Positions 6,181 to 13,279 of a DNA stretch of 13,823 bases are shown one piece after another. Source of the DNA: JAAYZK01 sp964535025 (GTDB lineage: Bacteria > Planctomycetota > Phycisphaerae > SM23-33 > FEN-1343); contig CAZHRW010000186.1 in the NCBI GenBank assembly GCA_964535025.1, positions 1-13,823 on the forward strand, in the 5' to 3' direction. The notes below the pieces were generated by a model. It did no database searches. It saw only the letters and a list, made by a program, of their open reading frames with translations, and was not told where the DNA came from. Each line of letters begins with the position of its first letter. Within the stretch, counting starts at the first letter, position 1. The translations under genes were made by a program, and so were the position numbers.

Positions 6181-7902
6181 ATGCTACGGTGGTGTGCAGT
6201 GCTGGGCGTGGTCCTGTCGGTGCCGGCCTGCGGGCCCGCGGCGGCCGCCGAGGAGGCTATCGTGATCGACCGTTGGCAACTGTTCAGTTACGTCGACCTG
6301 ACGGCCGTGGAGATGGGCGATCTGCGGACCATGCCCACGGTCCTGCCCGGCGAGGACGGACGGCTCGTCCGCCCGGTCGAGGTGCGCCCGGACGCCGAGG
6401 GGCTGATCGACCTCAGGACGATCGCCGGCGGCTTCCACAAGAAGGCCTGCGCGATGCTCTTCGCCGAGGTCCACGCCGCCGAACCGACGACGCTGCGGAT
6501 CGGCACCTCCGCCGACTGGTGGATGGAGTGGCGGGTCAACGGCGAACAGGTCCTCTCCACGCTCGACTTCGGCAACAATCGCTACTACCTCGGCGAGCGG
6601 AACCGCCTGACCGACTACGTCCTCGATCTGCCGTTGAAACAGGGCCCGAACCTCATCGCCGTCAAGGTCCTCGCCGGCTCGCGGCAGTGGTTCCTCTACG
6701 CCGGGACCGACGACGACGTCCGCGCCGCCAGGCCGTATCAACACAAGCGGCTGGCCGATTACCTCGACCGGCCGCTGGAGTTCCTCCACGATGAGGACGC
6801 CATCGCCCCCTACGAGCTGCCCAAGCTGCTGACCGCCGCCGACGGCACGGCCGTCACCACGACGGCCCAGTGGGAGCGAACACGGCGGGGCGAGATCCTC
6901 GACGCGTTCAACCACGCGATCTACGGGGCCATCCCCCGCCAGGTCGACCGGGTGGAGTTCGAAACGGCCGTCGAGGACGCCGACAGCGTCGACGGCCTGG
7001 CGATCCGCAAGAAGGTGCTCATCACCGTCCACCAGGACGGCCGCTCCCTGCAGTTCCCCATGCACCTGTTTGTCCCCAAGCAGGCCGACGGACCCGTGCC
7101 GGTCGTCCTGTTCATCTACCAGCGCCACCCCGACGGCCGCTGGGACTTCCGCACCGACGGGCGGTACTGGCCGATCCGCCGGCTCATCGAAAACGGCTTC
7201 GCCGCCGCGAGCTCCGACCGCACCTTCCTCGCCCCCGACAGCCCCGAGCACTTCCGCGAGGGGATCCTCGCGATGTACCCCGAGCACACCGCGCGCCCCG
7301 ACGGCTGGCGGGCGATCAGCGCGTGGGCCTACGGCGCGATGCGGTGTATCGACTACCTCATCACCGACCCGGCGATCGACGCCGACAGGATCGCCGTCGC
7401 CGGCCACTCCCGCGGCGGCAAGACCGCCCTGTGGACCGCCGCCAACGACACCCGGGTCGGCCTGGCCATCGTCAACGGCTCCGGCTGCCTGGGGGCCGCC
7501 TTGAGCCGGCGGAAGGTCGGCGAGCACCTGCCCGGCACGAACCGGTCCAACCCCCACTGGTACAATGACAACTACCACGCCTGCACCGACGAAAACGACC
7601 TGCCGGTCGATCAGCACATGCTCATCGCGCTGGTCGCCCCCCGCGCGATCTGCATCGGCGGCGCCCTCGGCGACCCGGAAGCCGACCCCAAGGGCGAGTA
7701 CCTCGCCCTGATCGCCGCCGACCCCGTCTACGGGCTGTACGGCCTGGCGCCGGTGGCCGCCCAGGGCCCACCCCGCCTCGAACAGCCCGTCGTCGCCGAC
7801 CGCCGCAGCTACCACATCCGCTACGGCAACCACGACATGAACACCTACGACTGGGGCGTCTACATCGACGCCGCCAAACGGGTGTTCGGCCCCGACAGGT
7901 AA
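6181..7902 (+). CDS. Secreted CE15-type glucuronoyl esterase (alpha/beta hydrolase)
   Basis: A 573-aa protein. ATGs at 6145, 6178 and 6181 are in frame. GAGG at 6171-6174 stands 6 nt from 6181, and the peptide from there begins with a signal sequence (residues 1-24; VPAC at 14-17 is a possible but non-canonical lipobox). Residues about 28-185 form a beta-sandwich of the sugar-binding/GH2-jelly-roll kind (WWMEWRVNGEQVL; NLIAVKVL). The catalytic half is CE15-like: GHSRGGKTALW with nucleophile S410, SGCLGAALSRRKVGE, LPVDQHMLIALVAPR, and GNHDMNTYDW with H551. CE15 enzymes cleave ester bonds between glucuronoxylan uronic acid and lignin alcohols. The early acid position of fungal enzymes is replaced here (NGSG), so D498 in GALGDPEADP is my candidate acid, as in many bacterial members. 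The product is likely periplasmic or extracellular. Confidence 0.82.
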   Translation: MLRWCAVLGVVLSVPACGPAAAAEEAIVIDRWQLFSYVDLTAVEMGDLRTMPTVLPGEDGRLVRPVEVRPDAEGLIDLRTIAGGFHKKACAMLFAEVHAAEPTTLRIGTSADWWMEWRVNGEQVLSTLDFGNNRYYLGERNRLTDYVLDLPLKQGPNLIAVKVLAGSRQWFLYAGTDDDVRAARPYQHKRLADYLDRPLEFLHDEDAIAPYELPKLLTAADGTAVTTTAQWERTRRGEILDAFNHAIYGAIPRQVDRVEFETAVEDADSVDGLAIRKKVLITVHQDGRSLQFPMHLFVPKQADGPVPVVLFIYQRHPDGRWDFRTDGRYWPIRRLIENGFAAASSDRTFLAPDSPEHFREGILAMYPEHTARPDGWRAISAWAYGAMRCIDYLITDPAIDADRIAVAGHSRGGKTALWTAANDTRVGLAIVNGSGCLGAALSRRKVGEHLPGTNRSNPHWYNDNYHACTDENDLPVDQHMLIALVAPRAICIGGALGDPEADPKGEYLALIAADPVYGLYGLAPVAAQGPPRLEQPVVADRRSYHIRYGNHDMNTYDWGVYIDAAKRVFGPDR

Positions 7903-7915
7903 GGGACTCCTTCGC

Positions 7916-7941
7916 AAAAAAGAAGGCCCAACCAGGGCTTC
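7916..7941 (-). terminator. Intrinsic terminator of the xerD transcription unit
   Basis: On the minus strand GAAGCCC, a 5-nt loop, and GGGC-C-TTC (one bulged base) form a hairpin followed directly by six Ts (7916-7921). It lies about 95 nt past the xerD stop. Because xerD and the CE15 gene converge, it also blocks antisense transcription into the esterase. Confidence 0.65.
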
Positions 7942-8036
7942 GCACCCGCGCGCTCTGCCCATAAGTCCTTCCCACTAAGAACCGGCTGATACGGTTTACG
8001 GCCTTATACGGCCGGGTCCGTGGCGGGGGCCGGCGC

Positions 8037-8987
8037 TTACCCCCGGGGGTGGAACTTCTTGTGGATGGCCCGCAGGCGGTTGGGGTCGACGTGGGTGTAG
8101 ATCTGCGTGGTGGCGATGTCGGCGTGGCCGAGCAGGGTCTGGACCGAGCGGAGGTCGGCGCCGTTCTGCAGCAGCGCCGTGGCGAAGCCGTGCCGGAGCG
8201 TGTGGGGATGGATCGAGCTCGGCAGGCCCGCGCGGCGGGCGTAGCGGCGGACGGTGGTGTGGACGTCCCGGCGCGACAGCGGACGGCCGGAGCGGCTCAG
8301 CAGCAGCTCGGCGGCGGGGCCGTTTTTCAACAGGCCCGGCCGTTCGTGCGCGAGGTACTGCGTCACGGCGTAGATGGCGACCTCGGCGATCGGGACGATT
8401 CGCTCCCGGTTGCCCTTGCCCAGCACACGCAGGACGCCCAGGTGGACGTTGAGGTCCTCGACCTTCAGCGTGACCACCTCCGTCGCCCGCAGGCCCGAGG
8501 CGTACAGGATCGCCAGCATCGCCCGGTCGCGCATCCAGAAGCGATCCACCTCCGGCTGCGGGGCCGCCAGCAGCCGGCGGGCCTGGTCGGGCGAGATCAC
8601 CGCCGGCAGCCGGTGCCAGGTCTTCGGCATGAGGATCGCCTCGGAGACATCCCGGCGGCAGACCTGCTGGCCCACGAGATACCGGCAGAACATCCGGATC
8701 GCCGCCAGCTCCCGCGCCAGCGTCGCCACGGCGCAGCCGGCGGCCTGGCGGCGGCGGAGGTGATGCTCGATGTCGCGGACCGTCAGGCGGTCCAGGTTCG
8801 ACGCGATCGGCGAACTCAACGCGCCGAGAAAGCCCGTCAGGTCGTGCCGGTAGGCCTTGCGGGTGTTGAGGCTCAGCCCGCACTCGGCCTGGAGGTAGTC
8901 GAGAAAGCCGACGAGAAGCGCCTGCGTCTCAGCCGGCAGGGACGCACTGGGCTCGCTCTCGGGTGTCCTGGCAGGCTTTTTTTTCAC
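8037..8987 (-). CDS. xerD: Tyrosine site-specific recombinase, XerD-type
   Basis: A 316-aa protein starting at GTG 8987; no ATG in this frame is early enough, and the frame upstream has no usable start before a stop. The SAM-like core-binding domain covers about 23-108 (FLDYLQAECGLSLNTRKAY). The catalytic domain (about 128-310) carries the full set of active-site residues: R167 (SGLRATE), K191 (GKGNRER), H262 and R265 (HTLRH), H288 (GHAD) and nucleophile Y297 (QIYTHV). Length and motifs fit the housekeeping Xer family, which resolves chromosome dimers at dif near the septum; XerC cannot be excluded. The first 20 codons overlap the upstream small gene in another frame and no SD precedes the GTG, so translational coupling is likely. 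Codons 2-4 contain a run of eight As. Confidence 0.85.
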   Translation of the reverse strand: MKKKPARTPESEPSASLPAETQALLVGFLDYLQAECGLSLNTRKAYRHDLTGFLGALSSPIASNLDRLTVRDIEHHLRRRQAAGCAVATLARELAAIRMFCRYLVGQQVCRRDVSEAILMPKTWHRLPAVISPDQARRLLAAPQPEVDRFWMRDRAMLAILYASGLRATEVVTLKVEDLNVHLGVLRVLGKGNRERIVPIAEVAIYAVTQYLAHERPGLLKNGPAAELLLSRSGRPLSRRDVHTTVRRYARRAGLPSSIHPHTLRHGFATALLQNGADLRSVQTLLGHADIATTQIYTHVDPNRLRAIHKKFHPRG

Positions 8988-9102
8988 GGTAGATCGGGCA
9001 CTGCGTGTAGTCGCCCGCGCAGTAGTCCATGGCGTAATCGAGGTTGCGGACCGTCAGCCGCTCCTTGCAGCGCAGGTCGTCACACTCGGCGTACGGGCAC
9101 AT
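8929..9102 (-). CDS. Small cysteine-rich protein overlapping xerD
   Basis: A 57-aa reading frame. ATG 9102 is preceded by AAGGA (9111-9115) at 8-nt spacing, the clearest SD in this operon. Seven cysteines fall at residues 2, 7, 12, 28, 35, 43 and 53. CPY at 2-4 and CPIY at 35-38 frame a compact core, and the charged, Tyr-containing composition looks protein-like rather than random. The Cys spacing suggests a zinc- or Fe-S-binding fold, but no family is recognised. The last 59 bp overlap xerD in a +1-shifted frame, across eight As. It may be a separate coupled gene or an N-terminal piece of the recombinase joined by frameshifting. Confidence 0.6.
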   Translation of the reverse strand: MCPYAECDDLRCKERLTVRNLDYAMDYCAGDYTQCPIYREKKACQDTRERAQCVPAG

Positions 9103-9118
9103 CGGACCAATCCTTTCC

Positions 9119-9132
9119 GGCCGTGGTCGGCC
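9119..9132. repeat. 5-bp inverted repeat upstream of the small cysteine-rich gene
   Basis: GGCCG, TGGT, CGGCC. It lies between the membrane-protein stop (9165) and the SD at 9111-9115. It has no T-tract, so it is more likely a leader hairpin or binding site than a terminator. Confidence 0.3.
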
Positions 9133-9164
9133 TCAAAAGGACTCTATCGTCCGATCCGCCGCAT

Positions 9165-10886
9165 TTACTGTACCGCAAAGGCCCGCTCGCCGCCGGCGGC
9201 CCCCGCCGCCGGGGCCGTACTCGAGCCGCCGCCCGCCGTGCGGTAGAGCCGCAGGTACAGGCCCCACCGGCCGGCCGGATCGTCAATCCACCCGTCCGAT
9301 GCGGACGCCTCGGCGACGAGCGCGGCGTCGACGATGATGTAATCGGCCCCGTAGTCGGCGGCGAACGCCTCCAGCGCCGCCGGGTCGACCGGCCCGCCGT
9401 CGCGGGGCAGGAGGACCTCGCGCTGGGCCCGCAGGCGGGCGGCCCAGTCGGCCAGGCGATCGGGCGCGCGAAGCTGCACGTAGTGACGGTCGGTCTCGCA
9501 CGCCACCAGCGACCGGGCCGACCACAGGCGGGCGTGGGGGTCCTCGCAGGCGATCACCGTAGAATCGTCCGTGTGATGCCGCACCCACCGGCAGATCGCC
9601 CGAAGCTCGCGGTCGCGGCAGCGGCGCTGGTCGCGGTGCTGCGCCGCCAGGGGCCGATCGGACAGCGGCTGGGCCGAGACGAAGTAATCCTGCACGCCGT
9701 GACGGACCACCGCCAGGTTGTCCGCCGGCAGCAGCCACACGATCATCAGCCCCGCCAGGGCCGTCCGCACCACGCGGCCGACGCCCCACGAGCGGGTCAG
9801 GTGATTGACCGCCTGGGCCGCCAGGACAAACAGCGGCAGCAGCGACAGCCGCAACGCCTGGGGAAACCCCAGCGCCGCCGCCGACAGGTCGCCCGACGCG
9901 CCGCTGGCGGCGATCAGCCCGTGCAGCCCGCCGCCGACGATGAACACGCCCAGCAGCATCCACACCCACACGTCCAGGTCCCGCACGCGATACCGCTCCG
10001 AGCGGACCATCACCGCCACCGCCGGCAGCCACAGCGCCAGCAGGTACCCCATCGACGGGAACTCCATCGCACGACTGACCATCGCGCCGAGGTTCTGCCG
10101 GACGGGATCGGACTCGGCGGCAAACGCGACCATCCACCGGCTCCACGGATCGCCCCCGACGGCCGCGGCGGCCTGGACCGTCTGATACCGGAACACCCCG
10201 CTGGCCGCCCCCGCCGCACAGAGCAATCCCGCCGCGGCGAGCAGCCAGCTCCGCAACGACCCGCCCCCCCGGCCGACCACCACGATGGCGAACACCAGCG
10301 CCAGGTTCGTCGCCGTCACCAGGTGGATGTTGCCCAGCAGCCCCACGCCCAGAAAGACCCACAGCACCGCCGGATCCTCGCCCCACCGCAGCAGCCCCCC
10401 CATCGCCCACGGCACGGCCGCCAGGGCGACGGTCGCCGGCGTGACGGTCCAGCGGGGCCCCAGCCCCCAGTGCACCTCGTCGGCCAGGTGGATCACCACC
10501 ATCGCCATCACCGCCGCGTAGACCGCCAGCGACCACGAGCGGCACTGCCGCCAGACCAACGCGTACATCCCCAACGCGAAGGCGAACACCAGCGGCCCGA
10601 CCGCCACCGCGAACACCCGCGCCGCCTCGCCGCGGCCGGTGGCGCGGAAGGCTTCACGCAAGTACCAGCGCCAGACGGGATTATCGAGCTTCCACAGGGC
10701 CGCCGGACCGTAGACGACATCCCGGGCGTACAGCTCCTCGTGGACCGCCCGCACCGCGCCGGTGGCCATCGCCGCCTGGCGGTCGTCCAGGCGGGGCTCG
10801 TAAAACGCCAACAGGGTCGCGATCGCGGCGACAACCGCGAGGACGCCCATGGCAACGAGATGTCGCGACTTGGGTATCGGTCTCAT
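9165..10886 (-). CDS. Polytopic membrane protein with C-terminal soluble domain
   Basis: A 573-aa protein. About ten hydrophobic helices occur between residues 10 and 405, for example 10-28, 88-111, 116-134, and the run PAVLWVFLGVGLLGN. The remainder is hydrophilic (about 420-573). That part includes RAICRWVRHHTDDSTVIACE and AADYGADYIIVD, which resemble the C-terminal domain of planctomycete multi-pass proteins such as DUF6798 members and some glycosyltransferase-39-like proteins. This resemblance is from memory and tentative; no catalytic motif is certain. No SD precedes ATG 10886. It is 62 bp upstream of the small cysteine-rich gene on the same strand, so the three genes probably form one operon. 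It does not look like a transporter with a recognisable signature. Confidence 0.65.
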   Translation of the reverse strand: MRPIPKSRHLVAMGVLAVVAAIATLLAFYEPRLDDRQAAMATGAVRAVHEELYARDVVYGPAALWKLDNPVWRWYLREAFRATGRGEAARVFAVAVGPLVFAFALGMYALVWRQCRSWSLAVYAAVMAMVVIHLADEVHWGLGPRWTVTPATVALAAVPWAMGGLLRWGEDPAVLWVFLGVGLLGNIHLVTATNLALVFAIVVVGRGGGSLRSWLLAAAGLLCAAGAASGVFRYQTVQAAAAVGGDPWSRWMVAFAAESDPVRQNLGAMVSRAMEFPSMGYLLALWLPAVAVMVRSERYRVRDLDVWVWMLLGVFIVGGGLHGLIAASGASGDLSAAALGFPQALRLSLLPLFVLAAQAVNHLTRSWGVGRVVRTALAGLMIVWLLPADNLAVVRHGVQDYFVSAQPLSDRPLAAQHRDQRRCRDRELRAICRWVRHHTDDSTVIACEDPHARLWSARSLVACETDRHYVQLRAPDRLADWAARLRAQREVLLPRDGGPVDPAALEAFAADYGADYIIVDAALVAEASASDGWIDDPAGRWGLYLRLYRTAGGGSSTAPAAGAAGGERAFAVQ

Positions 10887-10903
10887 GACTTGGGCCGCGT
10901 TCT

Positions 10904-10932
10904 ATGGTATGAACATGGCTCGACGCGTACAA
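10904..10932 (-). promoter_or_regulatory. Possible promoter of the membrane protein-xerD operon
   Basis: Reading the minus strand, TTGTAC (10927-10932), a 17-nt spacer and TACCAT (10904-10909, 4/6 to -10). The start would be near 10897, leaving a leader of only about 10 nt. It lies in the 59-bp gap shared with the divergent tilS gene, for which I see no clear promoter or SD. Confidence 0.3.
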
Positions 10933-10945
10933 GCAGCGCCCATCC

Positions 10946-12010
10946 ATGAACGTCCGAACTCGCCGACAGCCCGACCCGTTCGTCAACGCGATCGCCGAGG
11001 CGATCGACCGTCACGCCCTCCTGCCGCCCGCCGCCGGCGTGGTCGTCGCCGTCTCCGGCGGGGCCGACTCGGTCGCCCTGGTGACGGCCCTGGCGGATCT
11101 CGCGGCCGACGAGGCGCGCCGCTACCGGCTCCACGTGGCCCACCTCGACCATGCCGCCCGCGGCGATTCGGCCGCCGACGCCCGCTACGTGGCCGACCTG
11201 GCGGCCCGCCTGCACCTGGCCGTCACGGCCGAACGGATCGACGTGGCCGGCCGCGCCCGACGCGGCGAGGGGTTCGAGGCCGCCGCCCGCCGGCAGCGCT
11301 ACGCCTTCCTCGATCGCGTCGCGTCGGCGACGGGCTGCGAGGCGATCGCCACGGCCCACCACGCCGACGACAACATCGAGACGGTCCTCCACCGCCTCTT
11401 GCGCGGCACGGGCGTCGCGGGGCTGGCGGGCATCCGCCGCATCCGCACGCGGCCGTCGAAGCCGCGGATCATCCGCCCGATGCTCGACTGTCGTCGCGCC
11501 GACGCCGAGGCGTTCCTCGCGCGGCGTCAGCTCGCCTGGCGGACCGACCCGACCAACCGCCAGACCGAAGCGACGCGTAACCGAATTCGCAACGAGCTTT
11601 TACCGCTGCTGCGGCGGGACTATAACGGCCGCGTCGACGACGCCCTGCAACGGCTGATCCTCACGGCCGGCTGGGCGAGGGAGGTCCTGGACGAGCAGGG
11701 TGCCCGCGCCGCGGCCGCGGCGACGGTGGCCACGGGGGAGGGAACGATCACCCTCGACGCGCCCGCCCTGGCGGCGATGGGTCCGGCCGTCGCCTCCGGG
11801 GCGATCCGCGCGGCGTTGGAAACCCTCGGCGCGCCCATGCGCCGCGTCGGCCTGGAAGCCATCCGCCGGATCCTCGCCCTCACCGAGGCCGGCCGGGGCC
11901 CGGCCCAGCTCGATCTGCCCGACGGCCTGGGGGCCGAACGCCGTCGCACCCACCTGATTCTCCGGCTGACCCCCCCGGATGCACGTGCAGCGCCGCATCA
12001 CCGGAGTTGA
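10946..12010 (+). CDS. tilS: tRNA(Ile)-lysidine synthase
   Basis: A 354-aa N-type PP-loop ATPase. It converts C34 of the CAU-anticodon tRNA(Ile) to lysidine using ATP and lysine, so the tRNA reads AUA rather than AUG. The PP-loop SGGADS is at residues 37-42, AHLDHAAR at 65-72, TAHHADDNIETVLHRLLRGTG at 136-156 and IIRPML shortly after. The middle domain ends in LDLPDGLGAERR near 325. The protein stops there and lacks the extra C-terminal TilS domain of the long E. coli-type enzyme, so it is a short-form TilS. No SD is visible before ATG 10946. The 3' end overlaps the convergent sialidase-like gene by 13 bp. Confidence 0.9.
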   Translation: MNVRTRRQPDPFVNAIAEAIDRHALLPPAAGVVVAVSGGADSVALVTALADLAADEARRYRLHVAHLDHAARGDSAADARYVADLAARLHLAVTAERIDVAGRARRGEGFEAAARRQRYAFLDRVASATGCEAIATAHHADDNIETVLHRLLRGTGVAGLAGIRRIRTRPSKPRIIRPMLDCRRADAEAFLARRQLAWRTDPTNRQTEATRNRIRNELLPLLRRDYNGRVDDALQRLILTAGWAREVLDEQGARAAAAATVATGEGTITLDAPALAAMGPAVASGAIRAALETLGAPMRRVGLEAIRRILALTEAGRGPAQLDLPDGLGAERRRTHLILRLTPPDARAAPHHRS

Positions 12011-13149
12011 TCCGCGGTGTACCGCAGGCAGACGGCTTGTTCGAAGCGGCGCATGTCCTGTGACGCGGGCGGGTTCTCGAAGGTGTCGCGCTCGTATTGA
12101 CGGCAGAGTTCCTGCTGCTCGGCCGGCAGGCCCGTGTGGCCAAGCCGGTAGTAGAGGGTGACGATCGTCCCGTCGGCCAGTTGGACGGTGCTCGGGTAGC
12201 CGCAGTCGCCCCAGCACTTGCCCCTCAGGGTCATCGTCTCGCCGGCCAGAACGACGCGGCCATCCTGATCCCAGGTGCGACCGCCGTCGCGGCTGAGCAT
12301 GGCGCCGACGGCCAGGCTGCCCAACCGGTTGCCATACGTCATCAGCAGGTGACCGCTTGCCAGCCGACAGGCGTCGGCGGGATGCTGATTCGCGCGCGTC
12401 AATTGAACGGGTTCGCTCCACGTGCGACCCCGGTCGTCCGATCGCGACAGGGCCACGGCCCCGTTGCGCCGGGGATCGGCGTGGTTCGTGCGAAGGAACG
12501 CCAGCAGGCTCGCGCCGGGCCCGACGATCACCGTGCCTTCGTTGGTGCCCCGGGCGATGACCGTCGGATCGCCCCAGGTGCGGCCGTGATCCACCGACCG
12601 GACGAGCACGCTGGCGCGGGTCCGCCTCTCGGCGTCCTCCGGACCGTACACGATCATCAGCCCGGTGCCATCGGGCGCCACGGCCATGCGGCCGTACACG
12701 GCCACCCACCCGGGCAACCCCGTGCCGTCCAGCGATCGCTTGGGCAGCCAGGCGCGACCGCCGTCGGTCGAGACAATCGTGAACGGCGTGCACGTGCCGG
12801 CGCCGGGATCGAACGTCTCGCCGTGATACCGCGTGTCTTCCCAGTAGGCTACGACGATCGCGCCGTCATCCATCACGCCGGCCGACGCCCCGCGGACATC
12901 CGCCCCCGCGACCGGCGGTACGATGGTCTGCGGCGCCAGCCAGGTGCGCCCGCCGTCGGTGGAACGGACAAGATCCAGGCGGCTGTTGAGCCCCACGTGG
13001 GGCGCCCCGCCCCTCAGGACAGCGCCCAAGGTGCCGTCGGGCAGCTTCAGGAGCGTCGGCCAGTATCCCCCACCGGTCACGGCGATGCTTCGCTCCACGC
13101 CGGCCACGTGCGGCCGGGCTTCCTCTTCAGCGATCAGTGTCTCGAGCAT
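11998..13149 (-). CDS. Sialidase-like BNR/Asp-box beta-propeller protein
   Basis: A 383-aa protein from ATG 13149; an in-frame GTG at 13194 would add 15 residues but starts only 8 bp after the preceding terminator. Neither start has a visible SD. Five Asp boxes (S-x-D-x-G-x-x-W) begin at residues 63, 127, 185, 237 and 286, for instance STDGGRTW and SRDGGRTW, which defines a six-bladed sialidase/BNR propeller. Close candidates are exo-alpha-sialidase (GH33-like) or an uncharacterised BNR glycosidase. The sialidase arginine triad and Tyr/Glu pair cannot be confirmed by eye, and no FRIP motif is present, so enzymatic activity is uncertain. No signal peptide is visible, unlike most secreted sialidases. 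Confidence 0.75.
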   Translation of the reverse strand: MLETLIAEEEARPHVAGVERSIAVTGGGYWPTLLKLPDGTLGAVLRGGAPHVGLNSRLDLVRSTDGGRTWLAPQTIVPPVAGADVRGASAGVMDDGAIVVAYWEDTRYHGETFDPGAGTCTPFTIVSTDGGRAWLPKRSLDGTGLPGWVAVYGRMAVAPDGTGLMIVYGPEDAERRTRASVLVRSVDHGRTWGDPTVIARGTNEGTVIVGPGASLLAFLRTNHADPRRNGAVALSRSDDRGRTWSEPVQLTRANQHPADACRLASGHLLMTYGNRLGSLAVGAMLSRDGGRTWDQDGRVVLAGETMTLRGKCWGDCGYPSTVQLADGTIVTLYYRLGHTGLPAEQQELCRQYERDTFENPPASQDMRRFEQAVCLRYTADQLR

Positions 13150-13201
13150 GTGGCACACAAGACGGCCCCAGGGACATCCCCGGTGCCGGCCCACGAATCA
13201 C

Positions 13202-13233
13202 AAAAAAAGCCCACGCAACGTCGCGTGGGCTTT
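13202..13233 (-). terminator. Strong intrinsic terminator after the PEP-CTERM gene
   Basis: A perfect 9-bp stem AGCCCACGC/GCGTGGGCT (13208-13216 with 13223-13231) with a 6-nt loop. Seven Ts follow on the minus strand (13202-13208, the last pairing in the stem). It sits 47 bp past the stop at 13280. The opposite strand has only TTT after the stem, so it works mainly on minus-strand transcripts. Confidence 0.85.
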
Positions 13234-13279
13234 GTGGTGGTCAAGGTCGCTGCCCGCCGGCAGCGAGCGATACCGTGCG

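Noticed and set aside
6184..7962. Minus-strand frame of 592 codons
   Set aside because: It is antisense to the CE15 esterase and has biased Val/Asp/Gly composition without domain signals.
7988..8020. Hairpin CGGCC-n6-GGCCG as a plus-strand terminator for the esterase gene
   Set aside because: The stem is short and has no following T-tract. I see no convincing plus-strand terminator in 7903-8036.
8037..8987. Integrase of a mobile element or integron
   Set aside because: There are no att-like repeats, tRNA gene, cargo genes or transposases nearby, and the protein has the length and motifs of housekeeping Xer recombinases.
8049..10949. Long plus-strand frame of 966 codons
   Set aside because: It is antisense to xerD, the small gene and the membrane protein, and is rich in Arg, His, Gln and Pro without motifs, while the minus-strand products are recognisable.
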